Of a stretch of 50,633 nt of DNA, positions 13,501-27,042 are shown piece after piece. How positions within the stretch are numbered: the stretch's first letter is position 1; every line of letters begins with the position of its first letter. Source of the stretch: Isohypsibius dastychi. Its lineage: Eukaryota; Tardigrada; Eutardigrada; Parachela; Isohypsibiidae. The position numbers were made by a program, and so were the translations under genes. The stretch is from positions 1-50,633 of the forward strand of contig JAQIWT010000033.1 of the NCBI GenBank assembly GCA_034696485.1, written 5' to 3'. A model generated the notes under the pieces. It did not search any database. It saw nothing but the letters and a program-made list of their open reading frames with translations, and was not told the origin of the DNA.

Positions 13501-15224
13501 GATTGCTGGGGGAAACGAGAACCACTCATTTGGGACTGAGGCATTGAGTAGGGCATGCCTGGTATCCTGTTTTGCTGAGGAAGTCCGGGTGGCTGTTGAG
13601 AAGGGTAGCCATACTGGCCAGTGTTCGCAAACGGCTGCTGCATCTGCAAAATCAGCGAAAGTAATTCGCGAACATAGACAAGAAATTAAGGTTATGACAA
13701 GTATGTTTCAAGGATCGCCTCTATGATCTCTATTTTCTCAAAAGGAATCTTGGGATTTCCTTTAAGCCACATAACAAATATCAAAATTATAAATCCAAAT
13801 ACGCAATTATCAAACAAATCGCGAAACTAAAGTAAAAGTACCGAAAAAATCACCGAATTCGCTTACATATCCCCAGGACTGCTTAGAAAATAGATGAAGA
13901 GAATGAGTGACCTTCCGGAACAAGTTTATCGCTGAAAGCATTACATGTTCCTCTAAATCTCAAAATAAAGCCCCAGAAGTCCCAGAGAGGGTCTCGGAAT
14001 CGGTAGAAAAATGTGTAGGTGTTCGAAAGTATAAACCCAACTTCGGAAATTCGCCTGCTTACCGATAAATGTGGTGGATATCCTTGCACCATCTGACGAG
14101 GAACCATTCCTGGTCCCATGGGTGAGAAAGAAGACTGTAGGTACTGCTGCTGCGATGATTCAGGTGCCGAAGCTCCATATCCCGGCGTATAAGGATGCCG
14201 CATCGGAGGAACTTGCCCCATATAGGAATGACTAGGAGGCTGTTGCTGCGACCACGCTGATGCGCCGGCGGAAGGAAGATTCGAGGGGGGACCTTGAGAT
14301 GGCCCCTGATTCTGTCCACCCATCATCCCGCCATATCCCGGATACTGCGGTTGACGATAAGGATCCTGACCGAACCGCTGAGGCTGACTTTGCTGAGGAG
14401 GGTAACCTGAAAATTCACCAATTTAGTTTCTTGAAATCACTTACAAAACAGAAATCTTCCACCGGATTCGATTCTGTCCGAGAACATAAATTAAATGAAT
14501 TCCATTTGAAAATAAAAGAAAGATTATGACCGGAAATCCGGTACCGATGTAAAAAAGACGGAAAATTCAAAAACTGAAGGTTCGATCGTTGCAAAATATA
14601 GGCAGACTAATCAAAAACGCCGTCAGATGTCATCTTCATATTCCAGCTACTGTTTATTTCGATTTTCGAAACGTCGTTTCTGAGGTTAGTTTTTCCGGAG
14701 AATTTCTTGTCTACTTGTTTCTCTACTTGTTTCTACTTGTTCCTCTCCGAAAATTCGGTGAAAACCTCAAATTTCTATCACAAAATAATTTCACTGCACA
14801 GGATGAACTTACCAGATGAAGGGATAGAACCGGGATTATAATAAACATTTGTCGGATATCGGTGCGTCGAATGTGGAGAAGCTTGTGCAGCAGCAAACTG
14901 CGAGGGATGAAAGCCATATGGTCCTCCAGGATTACCACCACTTCCGGAACCCATTCCCAGCTGGGTAAAAGTAGCTCCTGTGTTACTAGAGTTTGGCATT
15001 CCAGGATGGCTTCTGGGCTGGTTGTTGCTTGTCTCGCCAAGCGTCAGGATTGTGGTTGATTCCGATTCCACTGGCTGGTATGTAGATGCTGATACCGGGG
15101 TAACGATATTTGGTTGCAACAACATGAATCCTCCATCATCGTTTGGCGTCAACGGCGTCAAGGATGAACTAAACATGTCGCTGGATGGATCAGCGAACAT
15201 GCTAAGATATGAGTTCTCCGCCAT
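1562..15224 (-). CDS. CHD7: CHD6/7/8/9-type chromodomain helicase (kismet orthologue), 19 coding exons
   Basis: ATP-dependent nucleosome remodeler of CHD subfamily III, nuclear, about 2945 aa. Exons on the minus strand: 15224-14813, 14406-14063, 13643-12722, 12529-12144, 11965-11651, 11338-9443, 9132-8662, 8553-8306, 8131-7920, 7724-7511, 7450-7254, 6811-6679, 6440-5899, 5508-5301, 5105-4376, 4252-3821, 3300-3091, 2996-2516, 2046-1562. All junctions are GT-AG and the frame closes exactly. Domain order: Q/P/S-rich disordered N-terminus (about 1-690), basic stretch, two chromodomains (about 800-970), SNF2 ATPase with DEMGLGKT near 1021 and DEAH near 1133, helicase C lobe ending RCHRIGQ, SANT/SLIDE-like segments, a K/E/D-rich linker, then two BRK domains (about 2560-2700) and a Ser/Met-Pro-Gly-rich tail. 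Length matches human CHD7. The ATG at 15224 is the first in frame; an acceptor at 15265-15267 suggests a 5' UTR intron. Confidence 0.95.
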
Positions 15225-16224
15225 TGCTGAATACCGATCACACTTCACGATTTAGCACTACATTCTGCAAAACACAAGTATACAGCTGAATTCAACTGAA
15301 ATACACCGAAGTTGCAAATGTATAACTAAACATGGTGGTTGGTCGTAAACCTGTACGGAACCACGGGAAAAGCTACAGGGAAAATACGACCATAGCATTC
15401 ATTTTCCCGAAAAGCAAATTCGGTTGTTTACCAGAACGCACCAGATCCTCTCGTCTTCCTTCGTACCCACAAGGAACAAGGCGAAAGACCATCGCAATTC
15501 TCAACAATATGCACATCAGATCAAAAAACAAACGCAGAGAAAGAAGCCGTGAAGGCCAACTGGATTTGGGACCCTTGAGGGCCCTCAGTGCACTGCATAC
15601 TGATCACGGAAAAGAAATGGGTCGATGGGGTAAGCACATCATAGATTCTCTGAATTTGATGGCAATTAAGATTGAAAGAGGAGAATACATCAAATCTTCC
15701 AGGGATAAGATACGTTTCACACCAAAACAACGTCTCTCTGACACGAGTCCAGGTTCGCTGACCAAAACGAACGGAGGGAACATAAATGGAACGATGCACA
15801 TGCGTGCGGTGCGGTGATAAGATTCTACTGTATATAGAAGAAGTAGAGGGGGTGGGGGGAACAATGGCAACCCTCCGTCCGCTGTATAATTATGACGTCG
15901 ATGTCCACAGACAGGCAGACTGAGAGCCAGACAGGAAGCAAAAAGTAAACAACAACAATACTAATCAAAGTCAAATTAATTCTGATTCTGTTGTTCGACA
16001 TGTAGACACCTAAAATCAACAAAAACTAGCAAATGCAGAAGAAAATCGATGGAAATATCGGTATTGGCTGGCCGTCGTGATAAAAGGCCGATCTTTTCTG
16101 ATTTGTACTCATTTCCATTTCGCATGCAGGCGTAAGCCGAGCGCGCAGTGAAACGCCGAGGCAGCGTTAGAAAAAGAAAGCATGAGCATGCACGTTGAAC
16201 AAAGAAGCAAGGCGAGAAGCAACT

Positions 16225-16232
16225 TATCGATA
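16225..16232. promoter_or_regulatory. DRE-type core promoter motif TATCGATA
   Basis: Exact 8-bp palindrome TATCGATA. In Drosophila this is the DREF/DRE element of housekeeping promoters. Its position between two divergent housekeeping-type genes, near a YY1-like site and CCAAT boxes, supports a promoter role. A single 8-mer can occur by chance. Confidence 0.5.
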
Positions 16233-16244
16233 ATTTCCCCAACT

Positions 16245-16254
16245 GCCGCCATGT
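16245..16254. promoter_or_regulatory. YY1-like motif GCCGCCATGT
   Basis: GCCGCCATGT resembles the core of the YY1/Pho site (GCCGCCAT). It lies 12 bp from the TATCGATA motif. Function is inferred from the motif only. Confidence 0.4.
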
Positions 16255-16362
16255 TTTTTCCTGCGCCAGCAACTGCCGATTTATTAAAAATGCAAATTAA
16301 CGAAATTGGTCAATGAAGTTGTACCACCAAGCTCCACCCACCAACTCATTCAAATACTACAA

Positions 16363-16385
16363 CCAATCAGAACAATCGAACCAAT
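16363..16385 (+). promoter_or_regulatory. Paired CCAAT boxes (NF-Y type)
   Basis: Two CCAATCAG words start at 16363 and 16381, 18 bp apart, and an inverse ATTGG lies at 16305-16309. CCAAT followed by CA/CAG is the preferred NF-Y context. They stand just upstream of a perfect X-box. Confidence 0.55.
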
Positions 16386-16418
16386 CAGGGCTGGACTTGT
16401 CAATCAAAAGCCGCGCTT

Positions 16419-16432
16419 GTTGCCATGGCAAC
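16419..16432. promoter_or_regulatory. Perfect palindromic RFX X-box
   Basis: GTTGCCATGGCAAC is a complete 14-bp palindrome and equals the ideal binding site of RFX winged-helix factors (two GTTGCC half-sites). It lies 34 bp after a CCAAT box, recalling known RFX/NF-Y promoter modules. Which of the two flanking genes it serves cannot be told. Confidence 0.7.
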
Positions 16433-17568
16433 CTGCCAAATTTTTTAATGACTGCCGGCGGATGTTCCTCCAGAAACCCAAGAAACCTTGTCTTAACATA
16501 CCAGAAACCCCCAAAAACATCCCCACCTATCGGAAACCCAACTTCAACCTTCTGACCTTGAAAGCTTCCATTTGCGAGCAAAGACGCCAGACAGTGTCGT
16601 GAATGTCAACAATCAACCGACAAACAACAACAAAAGAACCGAAAGTCTAGCAAAACCCCACCAAACACTCCATTCTTCACATTCTTCACATCTGGCTCCC
16701 CAAATCAATTATTCCTCAAGAAAACACAGTTTCTCGCCACAAGTCAAGCATATAACTCACAAACCGACAAAAAACAACTTACCAGTCAGAATATATTCCA
16801 AATTAGTCCAGAAAATGGTGATGATTATTTTTCCAACATGGCAAAATTGAATACTGCCTGCCATGCAATGCAATGCAGTGCTTTCGTTTGGTAAATTTCA
16901 CTCGTTTCACCATTCAGGCAAATGGATGGAGGCTGCCGCGCCGCATAGCGTTTATCGAGTGCAACAGCATAGCCATAGCATAGTCAGGCAAGCCACAACC
17001 CTGAGCTAAAATGTACGCTAAAGTAGCGCAGCTGGCTTGTCAAGAAAATCAAGTCGTTTCTCCCTGGCTGCCTGTATACTGTAAACCCACATACATATAT
17101 ATATCACGTCGGCATCAGCCGATGATCCTATTTTATTATTCTTGGAAGAAGAGATCGACCGCCGGTTTTCTGTTTTACGTGACGGTAAATAAGACACGAC
17201 ACGAGTAAGTAATACCGTATGCAGTTTGCTCGGCTGTCGAAGAAAAAGAACTTGTACTTGTTTATTCCAAATATTGCTGAAAATTTCAGTTAATTGAAAA
17301 AGAAGAAAAACAGAACCCTTCCGGGCCGGCCGGGCCGGGCACGGTGAATATTAAGATACAGGGAAATTGACGGTTCATCCTCATTCACCATCCGCATGCC
17401 CCTTGGCTCTGTTCACTTCGCCCCTTACTAGCCTGTTCAGCAGGAGATTTATTTAAATATACATCCCAAATAAAAAAAACCCGGATTGCAAAAAAACCAA
17501 AACATTCATAGGAAATGCACAGTATACAGAATAAAGAATCATTAAGGCCAGCAGTGAAACGAAACGAA

Positions 17569-17585
17569 CCCCCCCCCCCCCCCCC
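17569..17585. repeat. Run of 17 C
   Basis: Uninterrupted cytosine homopolymer in the CHD7-UBE2J1 intergenic region. Length is likely variable between individuals and error-prone in sequencing. Confidence 0.9.
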
Positions 17586-18235
17586 GACGGCGGTAGAATA
17601 ATCACGTGTCGTCATTTGGTTGGTTTTGGCTTTGGCTTTGGCTTGGCATTTCATTCATCCGCTTGAGCCTGTACATTAGACTTTTCATTTTGGATAAAAA
17701 CTTCAAACTTTTCGTTGATACCCACCACCCACCTTCTTTCAACTTTGGAGTGCATCCGTCTCTAATCGCGCCACGGACTTACCTTTATCACAGAGCGGAA
17801 TACTGTGTTGGAAAGCCAAAGCTAAGGTATTCCTTGGCAATTCGCAAAATAGACCTGGAATCTTGTTTGTTGTGGTTTTTCCGTGGGCTGATTTCCCGAA
17901 GTTTCAGTCGTTTTTGCGACTTCAAGCATCTTTACAAGTGGTGGTAAGTTAGAAACCATGGTCATCGTCATCTCGTAAGAGGCACGTGTTGTTGGTGCGA
18001 GAACTGAACGGGTTCATTTCTGAGAATTTTCATCCCTTCCGGGCGTTTTTGGTTTTTTTTTCTGGTTTTTGGAATTTTTGTTCAGATTCGTTTTCATGTA
18101 AATCTTTTTACATGCTTTTTTCTTGTTTTCAGCCCTTTCTCCTGTCTAACTCAATTCTTGTTTTTCAGAATCTTTCCGAATTCCGGTCGGTTTTTTTATT
18201 TGCGTCTTGGTTTTTGGCCACCCCACATTTTTCCG

Positions 18236-20366
18236 ATGGAAAATCTGTACAACGCTCGGAATCCAGCAGTGAAGCGTTTGTTTCGTGAAGCGCAGGAATT
18301 AAAGCAGAATCCCGACGAGGACTTTCATGCAGCGCCTTTGGAGGATAATTTATTTGAATGGCATTTCACTGTGCGTGGACCAAGTGATACTGCTTTTGAA
18401 AATGGATTATATCACGGTAAAACTAATGCGTCTCCGATGTTTAATTGCATCTTGTGAAAGTAGAACTTCCGGTTGAAAACTGTTCGCAGTTTGCACTGAT
18501 TGTTATGTAACAACGATGCGCCGTTTTTTTGGCCCTTTTGAAAATCGTGATTGGTTCAATTTTCGCTTGCATGTAGGTCGAATTATCTTACCAACGGAAT
18601 ATCCCATGAAGCCACCGAATATCATCATTCTAACCCCGAACGGACGTTTTGAAACGAACACGAAAATTTGCTTGAGCATTTCCGGCTATCATCCGGAAAC
18701 GTGGCAGGTAAATAAACAATAGACGGAAAGCATGTTTTTAGTTGACTCTTGAAAACGTGAGAAGTTCTTTCGTGAGAAATTTCAGCTTCGGTGGTTAGCT
18801 GAAACCATCAGCCGGGCTTAGGTCATAGATGAAGCGCATTTGAGAAGTCTTGGCTTTTTAACCCTTGTATCTCAAGCAAAGTAACTTCTCAGTAACTAAT
18901 TCAGATATCGGTTTAACGTTTATCCACAGACGTTTTCGAGTTTATTTTTTAGCATTTATTTCCACTTGCGTCAATTTTGTTTTGCGTCATAAATCACGTG
19001 TGAATTATTCCTGTGTTCAGCCTTCATGGTCCATCCGCACAGCATTGAAAGCACTGATTGGTAAGTCATTGAAATCGTTTACTACTGCTTTTTGCGTATC
19101 AGTTTCTCTAAATTCTCAGGCTTTATGCCGACCGCTGGTGCTGGTGCGATTGGATCACTGGATCTTCCGGATGCACAGCGCAAAGAATTGGCCCAAAAGT
19201 CTCTAGCGTGGGTCTGTCCAAATTGTTTGAAGACCAATAAGGAATATCTGGCTTTGGCAACCGCGGATGTTTTGCCAGCTGAGGAAAAATTACAGGCTTC
19301 TGGCGATGCGGAAACCGTGGTCTCCACAGTGAAAGAAGAGGGAAACAAACCACCGAATCCATTCAATACCTTCGCAGCTACCGGTGAGCACCGTATCGTG
19401 CGTAAAATGTTTGAGAGAGTGTGCCTCATGAAATTTGTGTTCCTTTCCGTTTTCAAAAAAAAATCCACCGAGATCACGTTGAATAGGGAAACTTTATGGA
19501 ATACGAGAGAGATTCAACTAAATTGTTGCTCGAATGAAGTGTGTAATCAACGATGCGATACCTGAGTCATAGTAATGACCGGTTTGTATTAGCCTTTCGA
19601 CATGGACCCTCAAATTTTGGTATAGTTTTTTAATGAAGCATATTTTGTGTTCTATATATTGCTGAGGCCAGTTGATATCGTTCGGTTTTTTTTTCGTCGG
19701 GAAAATACATTTCGCTGTTGTTTTCAAGTGACCATGATTTCGAGTTCTCGTTCTTGATGGAGTGTTTTAATTTCAGAAGCGCCTTCACGTCCTGCGCCAC
19801 CAAGCCCCGAGTCCGCATCCGGTGATATATCGGGCGAAGATAAAGACTTCCCCTCACTTCCGCCGCGTCCCCGAACTTCGTCATTTCAAAAGGAATCACG
19901 TCGCGGCAGTGGAAAACGCGCTAGATTCGTCGACGAAGTCAGCCCACCGGAAACGCCACCTGTAATCCCTGCCACCGATGCAAGCATCCCTTATTCATTT
20001 CCGCCTCGTGCCGAGACCCCAAAACCCGAGGTCGCGACCAGTAATATTCAACCAGGGACTGCGTTGGCCTCGGCTTCGACGGAGGAGATGCGAGTTAGAC
20101 AAGCTGAGATTTTAAAAGAGCGACAAAAGGTGCTTCGTGACAGGATGGCTGCTTCCGGTTCGGTAACTCCGGAAACTCCGTCGACCGGAAATGTCGCTCA
20201 GTCTGGTGGGACTTTGAGAGCGTTTGAGCCGGAACGCATCGAACGCTGTATCAATTCGCTGCAACAGTCTTTGAAGTTTATCGCGGTTTGTTTGCTTTTC
20301 TTGATTGTTCGAAGACTGGCGAGTTTGATTGATTATGATGATGATATTTCGGATATGGAATTTTGA
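18236..20366 (+). CDS. UBE2J1: UBE2J1/Ubc6-type ER-anchored ubiquitin-conjugating enzyme E2
   Basis: E2 of the Ubc6/J family, used in ER-associated degradation with membrane E3 ligases; it sits on the cytosolic face of the ER as a tail-anchored protein. Exons: 18236-18416, 18577-18707, 19021-19060, 19120-19383, 19777-20366; 401 aa, all GT-AG, frame exact. The UBC fold spans about residues 10-165. The catalytic Cys is residue 92 in TKICLSISGYHPETWQPSW, the hallmark of the J family, which has this TxxxxGxHPETWQPSW arrangement instead of the usual HPN block. A low-complexity Pro/Ser linker follows, and residues about 375-392 form a hydrophobic anchor (FIAVCLLFLIVRRL) with a short acidic tail. 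Start chosen at the ATG opening MENLYNARNPAVKRL, which matches the family N-terminus. Confidence 0.95.
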
Positions 20367-21194
20367 ATTGGTTTTTCGTTGTTGCAGCATCTAGAGTTTT
20401 TTCGAGATATAATTCTGCTTTCCCGGTGGAGAATTGATTGCTGATTTAGTATGCAAAACAATGTATGCGTTGAAAGATATGATTCTGTGGGTTTTTAATG
20501 GAAATGTAAACCAGAAACCCCAAAGACAGAAACGGAGCTCCAATTGGCGGAATTAGTTTCATTGCTCTTTTATTGCACAGCAAGCCTTTTCGAAGTGGCT
20601 TCTGCTTCTGAGGAAAAACATCCCTGCCTTTACTTCTATCGAATTATCTATGTGCTGGAAAACTGCATTCGCAATCCAGTCATGAATTACTGACACTCAT
20701 ACATCAACGTTTGAGCGCAGTGGTTAGCGATGGTCAGTCAGCTGAAAAAGTGTTTTTTCGCAAGTGGTCTCCGCCGGCTGCTGACCTTCTTCCCGAAGTA
20801 CTCCGTGGACTCCCCTCCTAACGGGCCGCACTTGAGTTCAAAGATCTCATGGTTCCGTGTTGAGACGCATAGCTGCAGTTGAACCAAAGGAAAACCTAAT
20901 GGTCCTTGAAATGGAAGGAAAGTGGGGAAACTCGTTGAAAATTGCAGCAGCTCAAGACAGAAATGTTAACCGTACTCCGTGATTGCACTCTGCTCATACG
21001 CATCAGCACTCATACTGTACATCGTGTGACGAAGTTTAAAACAATCAGCTCTTCTGAGTTTGAAGGATTTCATTGACAAGGCAAAGGTCAAAGTGATGGG
21101 TTGCTGAGATAATGCACGCTTGACTCAGTTCAAATCAGAATATTCAGACATCAAAAACCGTTAACGTAAGAGAACTTTTGTTTCTGTGACTGTG
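20367..21194. other. Gene-free stretch after UBE2J1
   Basis: No coding exon recognised. It should include the 3' UTR of the UBE2J1-like gene on the left and that of the minus-strand cysteine-rich peptide gene on the right. A tRNA A-box-like word near 20718 was examined and not accepted. Confidence 0.5.
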
Positions 21195-21472
21195 TCAGAG
21201 CAAATCTCCGCAGTACCCCGTGTTGTAACAAACGAAGAAGTTTCCACAGTCTCGGTTTGGGCCACAAGGTTTACCGAAGTAGATTGGCCTACAAGTTTGG
21301 TAGGAGTTACAAGGTCTTGGATTCCATGCAGCATCAGTCGCATCTTTCTTGGCTGCAGTGACCTGAAAACAAATTATTAATGGCGAGAAAACTTGAGCAA
21401 CTTAAGCGTTCTTACCTGAAAGGTCAGGAAAAGACATGCAACCAAAACTGTGATCAATGAAATGAGCTGCAT
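21195..21472 (-). CDS. Small secreted six-cysteine peptide, two exons
   Basis: Exon 1 is 21472-21416, exon 2 is 21362-21195, joined over a 53-bp GT-AG intron; 74 aa. Exon 1 encodes MQLISLITVLVACLFLTFQ, a clear hydrophobic signal peptide. The mature part has six cysteines in the regular spacing C-x5-C-x8-C-x5-C-x5-C-x5-C near the C-terminus, after a short Lys/Asp/Ala segment. Such compact secreted peptides are usually disulphide-stabilised and extracellular; knottin-like, antimicrobial, signalling and venom-type peptides all share this plan and I cannot tell which applies. I do not recognise the family. A TATAAGAAGC box lies on the same strand at 21570-21561, about 90-100 bp before the ATG. 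Start and stop are both inside the window and the frame is exact. Confidence 0.75.
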
Positions 21473-21560
21473 TTTGACGCTCGTGTGAAGTACGGAAATT
21501 CGCTAACTAATTCACTGCAAGAAAACTGAATGCAATGCCCTGGATTTCGGCCGAGCTGAA

Positions 21561-21570
21561 GCTTCTTATA
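21561..21570 (-). promoter_or_regulatory. TATA box of the cysteine-rich peptide gene
   Basis: On the minus strand this reads TATAAGAAGC, about 90-100 bp upstream of the start codon at 21472. That leaves room for a leader of about 65 bp. Confidence 0.55.
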
Positions 21571-22176
21571 CTGTTTGTGAGCCCCTGTCAACCCAGTTGT
21601 GTAGGCTATTCACTTTCTCGAATTCGGCACTCACACAAAAGAAGGCAGCCTTGGCTTCCTTGGTTTCTTGAAAAGTGTTCCAAGATCAGATACGGAACTT
21701 GACCTAGTCCGGTTAGAAATATGTTACATGAGTTCCGTGTTCGAGAATCGCATGCGAAACATGTTTTTGCAACCAGTGTAAGGTTGGTCGGTCATACATC
21801 TACGGTGCATTTCTAGGTTTTTCATTTAACTGGTTGTGTAATAAACGTTTTACGGAGTCGTCGTTCTTTCCACGCCTTAAAGGTCTGAAAAATTACTCAA
21901 AAATTATTTTGTACAGTGTTCCCCAACAGGTATCGGGAAGTCAGCTCACTTGTCAGTCGGGTTAATGGTGACCTTTTGGTTAATTTGTTCGCACTATGGC
22001 TCTGTTTCTTTACTGATATACGACAAATATTCATACACAAGGGCGGTATTTAGAAGATTTCATAACTATTACACGACAACATCTGGTGGGCAAAACTCAG
22101 CCGGATGAATGAAAATTCCCTGACTTGGGTGAGATTATTTCGCAGGTTCATATCACCGCTGCTTTAACTCACCGCT

Positions 22177-22235
22177 CAGGTTGCAAACGCAGCAAACTGA
22201 GCTCCTTGCTGTGTTTGAGCTGTGTTTGCAACCTG
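22177..22235. repeat. 17-bp inverted repeat (hairpin)
   Basis: CAGGTTGCAAACGCAGC at 22177-22193 is repeated in inverse orientation at 22219-22235 with one mismatch, separated by 25 bases. It would form a stable stem-loop in RNA from either strand. No terminal target duplication is visible. Confidence 0.7.
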
Positions 22236-22841
22236 GCAATTTCCTCCGTGTGCCGATTGCAACTTTTCACGGATCTTTTCCTGGAATTGGATCCAGAAGT
22301 CGTGAAAGAATGCCCTTATCCTAAATGGATCGCATGGTGAAATCCTACTACCCTGACTGGGGTCGCTCCACATCCTGAATCTCAGATTGCAAGATATCGG
22401 TTTGAACAAAGTACTGTATCGGTAAGTATAGTTTTGTAATTACATTTCCTGTTGTCCACAGAAAGAGTATTTTGGGGATACTGATAGCTCAAAAATACGT
22501 TCACGATCCGAATATCACGAATTACAACTTTGCAGAAATAGAGTGATGCGGAAAAACGAAAGCCAGCATTGAATCGCTGATAACGAAATGAAACAATTCC
22601 GAAGTCAGCCAGAACATATGCGTGAGAAAATAAAAACAGGAAATATCTGGAAAAATAACATTTCCGGCATAACTGGATTAATAAGTGTTACAGAAAAAGG
22701 ATTAACTAAACATCAACGGGCTCGCGCGGAATATCGGAAAAAATGTCATCGTTATTGAAACATAATAATGTCAATCGAAGTCAGAGAAGTCGTGTTAAAA
22801 TCCGGATGACTTAGAAGTTTCAGAAGTGAACAAGGAGTTCT

Positions 22842-25629
<2,788 letters not shown>

Positions 25630-26360
25630 TGTAGAGAAGTTTCCTTGACACACGAGATTTTAAATTCCTGGATCCTGAGAAATTCTGGGAGGATACAGCA
25701 TCGCCAAAATATCCAACAACAGGGGGAGAGATTGCATGTAAGCTTCCTTCGCGGAACATATGTTGAACGATCAGGCACAGTCAGAATGGGTCGTCGCTTG
25801 ACTACGCACTGGGCCAACCCATTCCAAGCAAAACAGCTGGAAACCACACCAGTCGCCCACGTGGGAGTTCACCCAGCCTTTATGATTACAAACATTTGTG
25901 ACGTAATAGAAAATGTACAGGGAATTTGGTACGCTGGCTGATGAAGATCTGACATGGCCATAATTCTGCGGCAGCGGAGAATAATCTTCCAGTAAAAACC
26001 TTCCAGTTTGCCAGGATGAAAAAACGGTTCAAATTTCTCGGAAATTTTACGGTATGCGATATCCGACAAAAAATCCATTAGTGAAAGAAATACCGCTACC
26101 GGTGTTGAACGGGAAGTGACAAATAAGGCAAATCTAACATAAATCTCATTCACCTTTCACGAACCGTCAGATTTGATAAATGCCAGAATTGCAGAAAGAA
26201 TAAAACAAAAATAAATGAGATATTGTTCAAGCGAAATAACTGTTCAAAATGTGAGATTGTGGATCAAGAAGGAATATTCGTCGCAGGAATCCTGAAAAAA
26301 CTCCGCTTTCCAAAGCATGTTCCTGCGCCTATCCCCCCTTCCGAAAAATTTCACCAACTT
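25630..26360. other. Rab2 upstream region / mtSSB downstream region
   Basis: Both flanking genes read leftward, so this is the Rab2 promoter and leader plus the mtSSB 3' end. A CACGTG E-box core lies near 25858. No further exon is supported; open frames on either strand have no domain. Confidence 0.4.
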
Positions 26361-27042
26361 TTACAGGGGATTCTGGCTGACAGGTCCGGACATGACAATA
26401 ACGTCATCTCCAATAACGGTCGTCGTCGTCCGAACAACATTCACAGTTGGATCTTTGACCATTCCATAACTAATCTGTCCAGCCACAAAGACCCGCTGGC
26501 CCTTCTTCAAATATTTGAATGAAGTCTCACGCAGGCCTGCTTTGAAAACCGCAATCCGATGCCACATGGTCTTCTGCTTGAGAGCGCCAGTCTCATCTCG
26601 GAAATTTTCGTGGGTCGCCAGAGAAAATAGCAGAACTGGATTCTTTTCCGTGCCACGCAGCTGAGGATCACTGCCTATTCGACCAAGCAACTGCACCTGA
26701 ACAGAACTTTTTAGATCTGATACATGAACAAATTCTGAGATTATTTCGTACTTTATTCAAACTTTTCTCAAGTCTCTCCAGATTGGAGATGTCCACACTA
26801 GCACCGACTGCAGGAGATGTCCCAGCTTTCTGGGTCGGGATATTTTGGGTTTCGACGGTTTCTGGAAGTCCATCCATGGAGAATTCGTCAGCCTGAAAGA
26901 TGCGCAGCGAAGAGCTGAACGAACGCGAAATAGCATCAGATGAACGTCGAAGTGGCTGCGATGCTTGGATGATGCCAATTGGCGATGTCAGTCGTCTGGA
27001 AAGCTGAAGGAGAAGATGTATCCTCTGTGAATTTGCGGCCAT
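26361..27042 (-). CDS. SSBP1: Mitochondrial single-stranded DNA-binding protein
   Basis: Binds single-stranded mtDNA at replication forks as a homotetramer in the mitochondrial matrix. Exons 27042-26752 and 26696-26361; 208 aa, frame exact. The C-terminal exon encodes an SSB OB-fold: VQLLGRIGSDPQLRGTEKNP, LFSLATHENFRD, TMWHRIAVFK, LKKGQRVFVAGQISYG, TTTVIGDDVIVM, all matching the animal mtSSB pattern. The first about 55 residues are rich in Arg, Ser and hydrophobics with no acidic residue near the start, a typical mitochondrial targeting sequence. The N-terminal part is some 50 residues longer than in most mtSSB and contains an unrecognised linker (about residues 50-90). The start ATG stands in a strong CCACCATGG context. 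Confidence 0.93.

Larger units (their letters stand above)
15225..18235. other. Head-to-head intergenic region between CHD7-like and UBE2J1-like genes
   Basis: No protein gene supported. A long plus-strand frame at 15332-15817 has no recognisable domain or signal. On the minus strand a good acceptor (TTTTGCAG, 15265-15267) and a good donor (CTGACTG|GTAAGTTG, GT at 16781-16782) could define a 5' UTR intron of the CHD7-like gene. The region holds a cluster of promoter-type motifs at 16225-16432, a GC-rich palindromic block near 17320-17345 and a run of 17 C at 17569-17585. Sequence just before 18236 would be the UBE2J1 leader. Confidence 0.6.
21473..22841. other. Intergenic region between cysteine-rich peptide and Rab2 genes
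   Basis: Apart from the TATA box near 21565 and a perfect-loop hairpin at 22177-22235, I see no exon with support. Frames on both strands in 22125-22409 are formed around the hairpin and show no domain. Confidence 0.5.

Noticed and set aside
15332-15817. 161-codon plus-strand frame in the CHD7-UBE2J1 gap
   Set aside because: No domain, no signal peptide, low-complexity basic composition and no splice partners. It overlaps the probable CHD7 5' UTR intron.
20712-20845. tRNA-like A-box (AGTGGTTAGCG) followed by a B-box-like GAGTTCAAAG
   Set aside because: The two words are about 115 bp apart, too far for a tRNA. The B-box lacks the GGTTCGA core and no acceptor stem can be drawn. At most a decayed SINE.
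22125-22409. Short cysteine-containing frames on both strands
   Set aside because: They are generated around the 22177-22235 hairpin and lack any signal or domain support.
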